Positions 33,144 to 43,840 of a DNA stretch of 64,000 nucleotides are shown here, in pieces (the stretch's first letter is position 1; every line of letters begins with the position of its first letter). Location of the stretch: assembly GCA_030374805.1 (NCBI GenBank), contig JARGSG010000012.1, forward strand, positions 682,001 through 746,000, in the 5' to 3' direction. Under the pieces are notes generated by a model. The model did no database searches. It was given only the letters and a program-made list of their open reading frames with translations, and was not told the DNA's origin. Source of the DNA: Gracilaria gracilis (Eukaryota; Rhodophyta; Florideophyceae; Gracilariales; Gracilariaceae). A program made the position numbers and the translations under genes.

Positions 33144-34189
33144 GCGTAGAACAAGTTTCGAGGAAACTGTTGATTACCAAGCCGCGCAGTTCTTCCTCAA
33201 ATCCGTAGGAGTAACACATGTCAACTTGGTAAGCACGTAAACATTTTCCCGGCCGAAGGGAGTATGTTTGTTTCGTTGACTCCGTTCTACAAAGAGAGAG
33301 TAAATGCTGCTTCTTGTGCTGCTCCGAAAGCAAGCACGGAGTCTGCGCACAGAAGGTAGAAGCGAGCTAATATAGTGCGTCGGTAATAATACCATGAAGA
33401 TTTGTAATATGTCCTGGATCCGGTAACATGTTACTAGCTGTGGAATGCCAGTCGGAATTCGGAGCAGCTGCAGCGCGTCAACGTCTTTTCGCAAACAGAG
33501 GGGGTTTTGGAAGGGAATGGTTGTTGACATTTGATTACGACTGACCAATCATGAGGGGCGAGGTCTTGACTCGGGGTGAAGGCATTGGGGAGGAGGATCT
33601 TGTAAAAAGTCTTTACCGGTCCACTACCGGTGGAGGGAATCTTCTGAATGGGGCCACTGGCAGGAGATACTATCTTCGAACCCCTTCAGGTCAGACCTCT
33701 GCCTCCGGGTAACCCTCTCCCGGTGAGCTGCGTTTTGCTGCGGCCTGTCAAGTTCTGCGCGATTCAGAACGAGATGCTTTTTATATCTACAAAACTTCCA
33801 GAGGAGGTTACTAACAGCAGATATGCTTTCACCAGTATATCCTCTTTGGTTTCTTGCGTTGTACGAGAAGGTCTATCTTCTCCATTATGCCTCCTCTTTG
33901 TAGACAGCCGGGCTGAACGACGAGGCACCCCGTTCTCCTTGGCAGAAAGAGCACACCCCTGCAGAGCCGGTTACTCGGTGTGGTATCAAATCAAACGACT
34001 TGGTTCAAGCCCCCAGTCGGTTCCCTGCAGGTATTCAGCTTGCGAGCAGTCTACTCCAAGAAAGTGCCAACTTCCTAAGAAAGGGAGGCAACAGAGGCTC
34101 TTAATCGACAAGCGCAACTTCCCGCCTATCGAATACTCAGCACCTCGCAGCTTCCCATGGGCCGGCGAGACTTATAGAACTCGACCTCA
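33144..34189. other. Interval without a recognised gene
   Basis: An open frame of 206 codons at 33648-34268 has no family resemblance and an ordinary-DNA composition (many Ser, Arg, Cys). I do not support it as a gene. No repeats recognised. Confidence 0.4.
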
Positions 34190-35550
34190 GTTAAGTAGGA
34201 GGAGGGAGAGACTCTTTTTCATCTTGCGCTTACCACCACGCGTAGGCCAAAGGAGGCCAGCGCAGTGAGACAGGTACACTAAAATCGTGAAGCGTAGAAG
34301 CACAGTCAGCGTCCTAGATGTGTACAGCCAGATCGAGGGGGGGCAGTATGAAGACGCATATAGGCAGAAGATGCGCGACGTGGCGGCCCAAACCCGAAGA
34401 AAATAGTCTGTGAAGGCGCGGAAGTGAAGCAAACACACTGACTGAAAAATTCGAGAGTACAGGGCAGGAAGATCCACCGATGAGAAGGCGAGGTAGAGAA
34501 AGCGCGACACGGACACTCGCCGAGCAAGGAGAGAACCCAATGCAGCGCAGTGCGAAAGCCGGCGAAAGAAAGAATTGTGGCAGAAAAAGCGCAGTACAGA
34601 GGCCGACACAGAACATGTGAAACACCGAGATGGAGTGGAGCAGAGGCCAGAATAAGGTATTTTGCAAGGCAACAAGGTGGCCAGTGGACACTGGCACCAA
34701 TTCGTATAAGGACCTGGGAAAATATGGCCCAAAGGCGGGCCCAAGTAGTGTAGAGGGGTACGAGCAATAAAGCGCTCATAAAACCATCAGAACGTAGAGT
34801 AGCTGGAAAGGGGCGGCGCGGGGGATGGCAAAGAGGCGTTGGGAGCTGGTGAGGCGCGGCATAGGCACAGGCAAAAAAATTTAGAGGAGCCGGTGAAGCG
34901 CAGAGCCTGCGGCCGGCGCAAAATCACATGATGAAGATGAGAATAGCAACACGAAGGACAGCAAAAGTAGCTGGAGTGGTAGTGGAGGTGCGGCATGGAA
35001 ACCGAATACCAAAATGTTAAGTACCAAGAGAGGTGCAGACCAGAGCCTGGCATAGAAGTATAATGAGCCGGAGATGGGTGGCACGGAAGCCTGCACAAGA
35101 CAGGCGAGGAGAAAGAGACGCATCCCCGGAGCGCCGTGCGGAAGCGTAGAGAGTCGGTGAGGCACAGCAGAAAGGGCTGCGCAAGTAGCATAAAGTAGCT
35201 GTAGGGATGCGGAGCGGAAGCCAACACTAAACAGCTGTATAGGAAGGATCCAGTGTGGGACGCACGGCGGAAACAGCGCGCTGACGAAAGAGTGAACGGG
35301 AAAAAGAAAGTGCAGTGCCGAAAGTAGAAGCTGCAGAGAGAATACGGTAGGAGGAGGAAGGCGAGAAGAACGGTTGGCGGTAAAGGAGGCGCAGTTATGC
35401 TCCCGCAATCGCTGAAGCGGTCTGGGGCAGCAGCACGCGAGGCGACGCCGGCATGCAGGTTTACAGAGCACGTTTCACTGGGCAGGCTCATAGTTGCCCG
35501 CCGCCAACTTGCTTGTGAGCAACTATGCGCTCCCACCACAGCGGCAAACA
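34190..35550. repeat. Purine-rich degenerate tandem-like repeat
   Basis: The plus strand is strongly A+G biased. A motif like GAGCCGGTGAAGCGCAGAG or AGTAGCTGGAGTGG recurs about every 43 bases or more: 34799, 34849, 34892, 34965, 35020, 35063, 35150, 35193. The units are heavily diverged. The bias alone creates the long Ser/Leu/Cys-rich open frames on the minus strand, which I take as shadows. It may be an old satellite or a decayed element. Confidence 0.4.
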
Positions 35551-36049
35551 GTCTGCGGTTTTGTTATGTACATGTACGGAACAGCCGTTGCACGAGGCTG
35601 ACGGACTTTAACATTTGTGGACCGTAGAAGCCAAGCACCTCCTCCTGTACTACGTGTGGTTTGATGTCATTGTGATGTTCCGTAGTCACCGCTATTGGAG
35701 TAGTGACGACGGTGCGGGATACGTGACACGTGCCTGAGGCACAGCATGCAAGTGCCGATACTCAAGCACGCTGTGCCCTGATTATCACCCCACATTTTTT
35801 TAAAATCTGTCATGGCGAGGTGCTGACTCCGCATCTGTACAAGGGCAGATATCTACCAAGACAAGTACGTGGATGTACTCTTGTTCCGTAACGTTATAAC
35901 CGTACAATGTCATTCTCCTTTTGTGTCTCTGTAGTAATCTTTTCTACAGAGTCTGTATAACTACTCACACTCACACCTTAGTTCTCCACTAAGCGTTCCA
36001 GTATCTGTTATCGTTCCTGGACTTTTGACCACGATAGCGTCTCAGTTCG
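35551..36049. other. Spacer, nothing recognised
   Basis: Contains short direct and inverted GCAC/GTGC motifs near 35,740 but no gene. Confidence 0.4.
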
Positions 36050-36799
36050 ATGAAGTCGAATTCGCCTCGGTCGCCTCTCCTCCAAGTCACACAAACAACG
36101 AGCACATCGGATTCTAAGGCGTCGACCATACCTCCACCTGTGCTTGTAGCGCTTTCTAGCATATGTTTTACCTTGATGGACACTATCGGCTGTGACGCCG
36201 CCCACAGGCATAACGTCGCGTTCTCTGTGATAACAATGTCTCGTGGCGTTTTTCAGCTGGTGCTGTGTCTGCTCCTTATGTTCCAACTCTCAGTTCCGAA
36301 AAGTTCTGGATCTCAGAAGGCTATTCTTGCTTTACGGGCTCTCCTAGGCAGGAAGGCATCTCTGTGCCGTTTTTCCTGTCTCTTGCAGATGAAGGTGGCT
36401 CTTTTGAGTGCCCTCCTTATTACAACACCAGTGTTTGCAATCCCGTTTGGTGCCGTATTCTTATGTCGCTCTATGCATAAACGCGATATGACTGCCATGT
36501 TGTTATGCTCATCAGGAGCAACCCTTATAGCTTATGATTCGGTTGCAGGCACTTCTGGAAGCCAGGTGTCTTTAACAGCGGTTCTAACTGGTCTAAGTTC
36601 GGCAGCCCTAGCAGCAGGAACCTATGTCACGGTCCGCATCATGGGAGCAGGCGTGCACTTCATCTTGAACATTTTCGCCATAAGTATCGCGAACATTCTG
36701 GTTCCGATTTCTATAGTGGGGATGCGCGAGCACAGAATCACTTCACCTTTACACTTTTTCCAAGAAGAAATTAAGCGGTTTGACGTTTGGAGCACATAA
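36050..36799 (+). pseudogene. Truncated drug/metabolite-transporter (EamA/DMT-type) protein
   Basis: Membrane transporter of the DMT superfamily, probably in an internal or plasma membrane. From ATG 36050: SSICFTLMDTIGCDAAHRH and ITMSRGVFQLVLCLLLMF resemble the first membrane segments. ALLITTPVFAIPFGAVFLCR plus SGATLIAYDSV is the EamA first-repeat end (LxEPLxxxQxxGxxLIxxGVxLI type). VLTGLSSAALAAGTYVTVRI and LNIFAISIANILVPISI start the second repeat. At 249 residues it is about 100 short of the usual ten-helix length, lacks helices around 3-5 and ends mid-domain. It may be a gene eroded by transposons, or exons with unseen introns. Confidence 0.5.
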
Positions 36800-37185
36800 G
36801 GTCGTCTGGGTTGGGTTAGAGTCCTATATTTTTGTGGCGCCTCCTCTCTAAACAAAGCTTTGCAAAGCATGCACCCCTCCACCGCAGCTAATATCCTATT
36901 ATCTGCTCTATGGACATTCCCATAAATGTCATTATTGGTTACATACTTCTCGCCGAACTTCCGTCTTTGCCTTTTCAATATCTCGGGTGCGCGCTTTCCA
37001 CGGTCGGGGCATACACGAATGCTGTGAAGCAAAGCACCTGAGATCACGGCTTGTATCACTTTTTACCATTTTCCTTACGCGAAGACAAAGAGTTGCTCTG
37101 TTACATTTCAGAAATGCATCTCGCGTTTGTGTTGAGGCACTTATTGCGCAAAAACCTTGTACGTTTCAGCGTGTCAAACAACGAA

Positions 37186-37647
37186 TCAGCGGACTCCTCT
37201 CGAAGAGTTGGTTCTAGAGGCAGAGTTTTTGAGAAGCAGTCCAGACGTGATAGCAATTAACTGATCCGAGCTGGTCGGGGGGCCTTCTTCCGAGTCTGAG
37301 TGGAGAGTAGCGTCAAACAAATAAGCAGAGTCTACCCAGTCAATGAATGTTTCAAAATGCTTTGAGAAAAGTGCGTCGGACTTCAACTGATTGGGAACAG
37401 GAACGCCCCTTCCTGTGGCCATCCTACGGACAATTCCGCGCATAACCGCAATCTCCTGGTCTGTCGTGACGCCCACAAGTTCCAAACGATAAGGCGCTAC
37501 CGGTTGAGGTCTCTTCTTGGAACGTACCCAGTAGATTTCGCTGACGTCACCATTTTCCTTTTCGACATAACCAGGTCCGCGCTTATATTCGTAATCCGTT
37601 TCGCGCAGCATGTCGATAGTTTGCTTGGCATATTCGCACCAAGACAT
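37186..37647 (-). CDS. Hypothetical protein, possibly the 3' part of a larger broken gene
   Basis: ATG 37647 gives a 153-codon frame (MSWCEYAKQTIDMLRETD, then YWVRSKKRPQPVAPYRLEL) with normal composition. Upstream on the same strand similar coding-like sequence continues in mixed frames to about 38,060 (CSKCFK Cys pair near 37,780). It may be the tail of a transposon protein. No family recognised. Confidence 0.3.
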   Translation of the reverse strand: MSWCEYAKQTIDMLRETDYEYKRGPGYVEKENGDVSEIYWVRSKKRPQPVAPYRLELVGVTTDQEIAVMRGIVRRMATGRGVPVPNQLKSDALFSKHFETFIDWVDSAYLFDATLHSDSEEGPPTSSDQLIAITSGLLLKNSASRTNSSRGVR

Positions 37648-37803
37648 GGAAACAAGAGATCTCTTCTTTTATTAACGGCTTGCAGGAAGAGCTGTTCCGC
37701 GGCGTACTTTGAGTCCTTGTGCACAGTTCGAGAGGCAAGGGGAGTGACACTTTTAAAACACTTGGAACAGCGGGTCACTGAGCCTAAACGCATCGGCCTC
37801 AAC

Positions 37804-38746
37804 TACGACAACATTGGCCCAATGTTGCTTTTAGAAAGTGGTCTCAGAAATCATACCAACCACTGTAGGTTGCCAGCGCCCATTCTTCTTCCAAGCAAAA
37901 CGCAAAGCAGGGATTCTCTACCACTCGAGTACTGGCGAGAACTGACTGGGAGGACATCACAGCAGCTGCCGCCAAAATGAATAAACTCGTCAATCTTATA
38001 ATTCAATACCTCTGATCTCTCTGACACGAGGGAATCAAGCTGGTTTATTCCTGGTTGGTTGACCATAGACTTCCATTGTGAGTGGGCGCGGCGCGGGGAT
38101 GTGATCTTTCTGCAAAAAGGCGCCTCAAGTTACGGAATTGTATCCACATCCCCCTACCGCTCCACCGCCTCTACCACGCCACACAGCCACACGGACGTAT
38201 CGCTTCGGGGTAACGACGCTACCCAATTGCCCAGCCACACTACGTTGAGGCCATTACGCCACTCTCGGTTTACTTAAAAGACTCTCCCGTCGCCCCTCTC
38301 GAACCCCCTCCCACCTTGCCCTACTGCTCCCTCTCTACCATACCTTCGTACCACTCCGCCATACGGTTCTGCCGCCATATTCCGCCGGTGGCGGTCCGCG
38401 ACACTGCCACGCCGCCACTGGACCTCTATACCACTTTGCCGCCACCCTTGTTCCTGGGATGGTTGGCTGCATCGCGCGTAGGGAGAAAGGGTCTCGCTTG
38501 CTCCGTTGAAGGCAAAAGGAACGTGGAATAAGAAGAGTCAGCTACCGGCTTGTCACTGTGCTGCTCCTGCCTGGGCCTGCCTCCATGTGGCAAGCAGGGA
38601 AGTGCGAAAAAATGTGCAATCATCACGTCACACCACAATTGAAGATGCCAGAAAATGCTGCCATTACGGCAAACTATGCCATCATGGCATATGCAGCACT
38701 ACTTTTGCTTTCGTAGCAAAGAAGAACCCGACGTCTTTACAAGATC
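37804..38746. other. Spacer with a pyrimidine-rich simple-sequence tract
   Basis: 38,130-38,460 is C/T-rich on the plus strand with many CCGCCA/TACCAC-type motifs, a degenerate low-complexity tract. No gene supported. Confidence 0.35.
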
Positions 38747-40281
38747 CTAATGTAAAGAATCGCTGGCAAACACGGTTGCACCCAGCTGAATAGAGACCTG
38801 GGTGAGGTTTACAATCGAAAATAAGCACACACGATGCAGAAGAAGATTGTGACGGAACGTAGCGCGTAATACATTAAAGTGCTTTAGTCTCTTATTCAGA
38901 GCATCATGGCGAGCACGCAAATACTTCCAATAAACAGCGAAGTCCCCATTTCCAGAACTTGTCTGTAAATCCATGTATCCCTTATCCGCGACCACTAGTT
39001 CAGAAGCTTTTAACGATTGCTTTATTCTTAAACGGAATATTATCAAATCCGTATGCGACCCCGCAGGAAATGTGTAGTATAGTGAGCCCGAGTTGGTGCT
39101 TTGTGTATCTGGTGGGCCGTTCACGTACAAAGAGGTAGTGCACGGTGGGTTGGTGCAGTGGCACCGCCACGTGTACGAGTTGGTGATCGAGTGCCGGACG
39201 GGTTGGCCGAGCGTACGAGTTGGACACGTGTACAAGTTGTGTGGTGCTGGGTGGTGACAACGCAAATTAGATTGATCGTACAGTAGTTAGTAATGGGGCC
39301 CAGACCCGATATTTAGTTGTAGTTCGGATCTCCCGAGGCCCCCAATCGTAAACGACAAGCATCTTCTGCCGAACGTCTTCTTCGTTAGTTTGCACGTACG
39401 ATAGACCGCACGGTATAGTTTACTAAGGTTTCTCAGACCGTTAGTACCCTTTTGCGTGCATTTGTACGCGCTTGCTGATACCGACCGTCCACTCTCCCTT
39501 CGACCGCCCGGTGCTTCTGCCCTCCTTCACCGTTCGGATTGATTACAGTCACAAGACTGTACGCTGCCGCCGCTCCCGTCTCAAGACCGCTTCGGAATCT
39601 CTCCTTTTTGTGCATTATAACACAAAATGTGCCATACGCCCAAACATTCTACCCTGTTCCAATACCAACACCAACCTCGTATCGCAACGCCGAACGATTT
39701 AACTTGTGAAAGTACCATTTGCCATCGAACGGCATAGGTTCGTTGATGGGACAGTCAGTCCATCAACGCTACATTTCTAGCAATTGAAAGATCTGTGTGC
39801 ACAACGAGAGTTCCAATCCATCTGTAGGCGTATTAGAATATATTGCACTTCAACAACGCAAATAAAACAAACTTACTGCTTGTGCCCGAGAAAGTAAATT
39901 GATAATCAAACGGCTCCCCTTGCGGAACGTCAGTTCCGATACGCCTACTAAAGAGGCCAGTACAGATTCGGTATCATATAGTTTAAGAAAAAGCAAGCCT
40001 CAGAGGAGATGGTGCGCTTGGGTTTTCGTAGGCAGTTTCAGTCGAAGAAGGTCCCAGGCTTGAGCAGACGCATATTCATCCACCTCGAAGAGAGACATAT
40101 ATCGACGGCGAAAGGTTACTTCTTTTTGTTTCGCCACGCCTACAATAAGCGCGGCGGCAAAACGGAAAAACGATGGCGGTAATGGTGGAAGGTTCATCGT
40201 AGAGAATGGAGCCATTGTATAGGCAAACACGGAAGTGGTCGCGGGCCACAAAGAAATACAGCGCGCAAAGGCTGTAGTCAC
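38747..40281 (-). pseudogene. PIF/Harbinger-type DDE transposase, split by a solo LTR
   Basis: Minus-strand pieces line up as one DDE_Tnp_4-type nuclease. 40281-39877 has KLYDTESVLASLVGVSELTF and RLIINLLSRAQA. A GTAAGT donor (39876) and TACAG acceptor (39822) bound a 55-base intron. Then WIGTLVVHTDLSIARNVALM, TDCPINEPMPFDGKWYFHKL (first catalytic region, as in VDGT), VGVGIGTG, an in-frame TAG (39649-39651) and NVWAYGTF. The next codon is reached only after skipping the solo LTR 39073-39624: PAGSHTDLIIFRL, then SELVVADKGYMDL (second Asp) and WKYLRARHDALNKRLKHF (third acidic site region) to a stop at 38747. A frame change sits just before TDC. It is plainly dead, and the gene predates the LTR insertion. 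Confidence 0.7.
39073..39624 (+). mobile_element. Solo LTR (552 bp) with 5-bp target-site duplication AAATG
   Basis: Starts TGTAGTATAG and ends TATAACACA, homologous along its length to the LTR at 7782-8331. AAATG stands immediately on both sides (39068-39072 and 39625-39629). Removing the LTR and one copy of AAATG joins the flanking PIF transposase frame exactly. No internal region remains, so it arose by recombination between the two LTRs of a full element. Confidence 0.9.
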
Positions 40282-40469
40282 ATTGCATTACAGTATCACG
40301 CCATAGTAGAATGCTTTCCGAATCTTCGAAAATTGGAAAAGAGAGGTCAATAGGCTCCAAAAGCAAAAATATAAACAAAATGTTCTAAAAATTTTGAAAT
40401 ATACTCTAGTACTCCCCTGTATGTTACCCAGTTATAAAGTGCTCCTTTTGGTTTCAAAAGCCGCGATTA

Positions 40470-40735
40470 AAGAAGTATTCGGCGATTGCAGACCCGAATA
40501 TTCGGCCAATATCCGAATATTCGGCTTCTTTGCGCCCCTCTTTTTCTAAAACATATTTTTGGGAACCATTTTAGAAATGGTGCAGTATAAAGAGCGTTGA
40601 AATCTTTGAATGTAACAATTTATTTTAATATTTTACTTTGCACAGACAGAGTATTCGGCATGGTGCCAGGTGCTCCAAAGCGAACATTCGAATATTCGAA
40701 TATTCTAATGTTCGCACTGCCTCCGCACTGTAAGA
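40470..40735. repeat. Cluster of CCGAATATTCGG palindromes, possible hAT-type element end
   Basis: Two copies of CCGAATATTCGG lie 7 bases apart (40493-40523), and TATTCGGC-type motifs recur at 40478 and 40650. CATTCGAATATTCGAATATTC lies at 40684-40705, followed by a sequence that on the minus strand begins CAGTGCGGAGGCAGTGCG. Repeats of this kind and a CAGTG-like end are seen in hAT transposons. No transposase is present, so it would be a non-autonomous copy. Inference. Confidence 0.35.
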
Positions 40736-40887
40736 TGTAATAGATCGGAACAAATTAGAGTACTTACAGAAACGATCCTCGGGCCTAGTTTTGCGTCGAC
40801 CATTGATCAAAGTGCTCAACTCGCAGGACCGTTCATCCGTGAGGCAGGGGCCATTCCCTGACTTGTCATACTATATATTTTCTCAAC

Positions 40888-41326
40888 ATGTCCCCACCGG
40901 GGAGGCTCACGCCGAAGTCTAAAGCTGTCGAGCACCTGCGCACTCTACTATCTTCCGGAACATTCTCAGGAAAAGAGGATCAGAGCTTTGTATATAAGTC
41001 GGATCCCGTCTTTACCCCTTACAAGCTGGAAAATTTTAGTTTCGCCTACAACCGGATTCGCCGCGAGCTCGGCCTTCAAAAATGTAAGTTTTTTTACTCT
41101 TTTGCCTTACTTTGTCCTATTCTGACATCATTGAGCTTGTGAGTTTGGAGTCGTGGACTTAGAGGCGAAATGTACTGCGGATGAGGAGAATTTGCCGGAT
41201 ACTAAACGTCAGAAAACAACACATACAGAACGCAACGATACTAAAGTAAAATACGTGCAGGAAGAGAATGGCAAAGAAACCTATTTTGATGGATGCTTTA
41301 AGTTTTTTTATTTCTTTGGGATGTGA
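40888..41326 (+). CDS. Small two-exon hypothetical protein (123 residues)
   Basis: Exon 1 40888-41083 encodes MSPPGRLTPKSKAVEHLRTL and then NFSFAYNRIRRELGLQK. A GTAAGT donor and TTGGAG acceptor bound a 67-base intron (41084-41150). Exon 2 (41151-41326) continues in frame: VDLEAKCTADEENLPDTKRQ, then KYVQEENGKETYFDGCFKFF, then TGA. The ATG follows a TATATATT tract about 16 bases upstream. No family recognised. The reading across the intron is smooth and the codon phase fits (T|TC), which supports the model. Confidence 0.5.
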
Positions 41327-42565
41327 AAAGAGACAAAGAGGAAAACAAAAAGTCTCTCGGTAGCTATTCTGCTTTTTTCTGGGGTAGCAGCGAATGATTT
41401 TAAAGTGTATGTACTTTTTGGTGGAAGGGTCTTAGAGATGAGATGAGATTTGCTTGGCCGTCGGTATTCACTGACGTCAATGTGTTGCATCTTCGTTAAT
41501 TTAATCCAAAAAATGGGCAACACATTACAGATCACCATATTGAGCTCAATGCTTTTGAATCGTTCTACTGCAATCTGCGAGAGGGCAGGTCTAATAAGGT
41601 GTATGCAGTGTCGCGTATTCGCCTAACATTTATTGTTGAGACTCATATCTTGGAATCTCATTTGTTAGTTTGGCGAGAGAGCAAAGCGAAGGGAGCTTAC
41701 GTAGTGCTTCGTTCTCTTCGAGAGCAATATGCAACTACCAATGAAAAGAAAGATTTTGAAATTTATTGAACAATAAATACTTTATGTTTTTGATGCTTTC
41801 ACTTCCAATTATTTGCGCTTTCCTATATTGTTTTTGTTCTACTCATCTATTCGGGGTTTTCCGCCCTTCCCAGGCCCATTTATTGTAGAGTGGTTCCAGG
41901 TGGGCCTCGTAGCTCAGATCTCCGTGAGATCACTGGGAGGTGCGGCAGCAAAGCTCGTGCTGGCACAGCAAAGTGCCAGCAGAGGATCAGTGGAGAGAGC
42001 GCCACATTTGCGGACTGCCACAGTTCCGTACTGCTCTCCCTCACCGCTCCGCAATCCCTCATTATCGACGTTGATTTTTGAGGTGTCTACAGGCTGGATC
42101 TGGACGAATTACCGGTGGAGATGACCTCCTCTTCAGCGATATGGCAGTATGCCGTTATACCGATAGCCAATGAAAAACTCCCACGTTGTTGCGAATTATA
42201 GCGTTGCACCGTTATAGAGTGCACTTAATGGAGATGCCCTAATACAATAAACCACATTTTCACGAATTTCTGCGCGCATCTTGGAGTACGCAATTTGCGA
42301 CTTTGCGTTGGCTCATTGGGCATGAGATGGCTGGCTGCATCGATGGCCGAGCTCCGGCTACGAAGAGCTTCCATGGCAGCAATGCGGGCCACTCCGAGCG
42401 CCAAGCGCTCTGTTTCTGAAAACCAGTCATTTCTGCACATTTATATATCCGTAGGTGCCATAGTTTAGCACAGAACATAAGAGGTCACCTCAAAACGTCC
42501 ATCTCGCTTCCGTGAACTGCTTTCTGGCCGTGCAGCTCTCGCCGGTTGCAAAAACATTACTTACC
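41327..42565. other. Spacer, nothing recognised
   Basis: Mixed composition, short open frames only, none with recognisable domains. The segment just before 42566 may hold the promoter of the membrane-protein gene. Confidence 0.4.
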
Positions 42566-43840
42566 ATGCTCAATGTGGAATCCAACATTGTAACCTTTTG
42601 CTATAATCTAGTCACAGTGGTATTGTTCATACTGCTAAGTCACCTCCTCCAACTTATCGCCTCCTGCTATAATCTGCGCACAATCTACGATGAGCGCAAA
42701 CCGTTGAGTCTCAAAACCACCCGTCTCTCTCTGTTCATGGATGCCGGTTTGGCGCCTCGCTGTCTTTCCCGTCTATTGGTACTGCTTGCCGTAATGTTTA
42801 CGTTACTCTTGGCAGCTGCCGGGTTCGCTTTCGACGGCGCCACTGAGCCCGTTTATGAAACAGTTCATGTACGAAACAAAGTGGTGCCTGCTACTCGTGG
42901 AAACTATATCGACTTTCGAAAACATGTAGTGCTGTTTCGAAAAAATGGATTCCGTGATGAGCTCATGGTCTCGGCTACGTTTCTATTACTGTTCTCTCCA
43001 GGTTGCTCGAAAAGTGGATTTAGATCTAAAACATCATATGCGAGCACCAACGACTTGCAAAATCTGAACGATATTAAGTGGTCCTACAATGATGATCGCA
43101 TCTTAAACTCTACCTGCGTCGACGAGGAAAATGGGTTCGAGGAGGAGATCTTGCTCAAACTGCAAGCTGGCCTACGAGCCTACACCACAGAAGACTGCAA
43201 ATCGTTTTTGTTGGGGGAGGCTGTCATGCAGCAACAACTGACTAACATAGACGCCCCAGCACCTAATGGTACCTGCCCCTTTTACGACGTGGAGATTCGT
43301 TGCTCAATACTCAAATTGCATTGCGTGGGGTCTGCGAGAGTCCAAGATGACGTAGGCGGATTTTCGCTCTTCCACCTTTCTCTTTCACAAAAACGTGTAA
43401 TAACCCGGTTCTCGGACGTGCGCTATAAAGAGAGGGAGGACACACAAGCACTTGACACCATTGCATTCTTGTTGTATTTGCTCCCAGAAACCTCTTTCCT
43501 TTTAATCAGGGATAAAATTTCATCTCGGGTGGAAGAAAATGGGAGCGTGCGAAAACTTGTGGGGGAACGAAATGTTACGGAAGTGAAAATTGGATTGCTG
43601 ATACCTACTTTCGGGTTAGCTATGGCGCTCTTGGTGGCCGTGGCTACCGTAGCAGTAGTGATGTGGGTTCGTGTGGTGTGGCTCAGGGGACGACGTGGGT
43701 ACAATGGCTTCAGTACAAATGCAGATGCGTTGGCATGCGCAGCGCAAGCGCTTTATTGGTATGCTGACGATGAAGCTGAGCGCCCAGAAAAGGTTGTGAT
43801 TGTGAGGGAGATACAAATTCGTTTGATCGGGGCAGCGTAA
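42566..43840 (+). CDS. Membrane protein with large extracellular-type domain (family A, 424 residues)
   Basis: ATG 42566; the frame is open further upstream but lacks another ATG. Membrane segments: TVVLFILLSHLLQLIASCY (about residues 16-36) and LLVLLAVMFTLLLAAAGFAF (about 72-92). Then comes a Cys-containing domain of about 270 residues with N-T-C type glycosylation sites (LNSTC, NGTC), and a third segment LIPTFGLAMALLVAVATVAVV, then a short cytoplasmic tail. Its layout and the tail motif GYNGFSTNADALA match the neighbouring protein at 45020-46774 (INGFNGALDIMKLA), so the two are paralogues in tandem. No function known; a surface protein or receptor-like role is only a guess. Confidence 0.65.
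   Translation: MLNVESNIVTFCYNLVTVVLFILLSHLLQLIASCYNLRTIYDERKPLSLKTTRLSLFMDAGLAPRCLSRLLVLLAVMFTLLLAAAGFAFDGATEPVYETVHVRNKVVPATRGNYIDFRKHVVLFRKNGFRDELMVSATFLLLFSPGCSKSGFRSKTSYASTNDLQNLNDIKWSYNDDRILNSTCVDEENGFEEEILLKLQAGLRAYTTEDCKSFLLGEAVMQQQLTNIDAPAPNGTCPFYDVEIRCSILKLHCVGSARVQDDVGGFSLFHLSLSQKRVITRFSDVRYKEREDTQALDTIAFLLYLLPETSFLLIRDKISSRVEENGSVRKLVGERNVTEVKIGLLIPTFGLAMALLVAVATVAVVMWVRVVWLRGRRGYNGFSTNADALACAAQALYWYADDEAERPEKVVIVREIQIRLIGAA

Noticed and set aside
33648-34268. 206-codon plus-strand frame
   Set aside because: No family resemblance, unusual composition and no supporting context.
34787-35539. Long minus-strand open frames rich in Ser, Leu and Cys
   Set aside because: They follow from the purine bias of the plus strand. 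No domain, and several frames are open at once.
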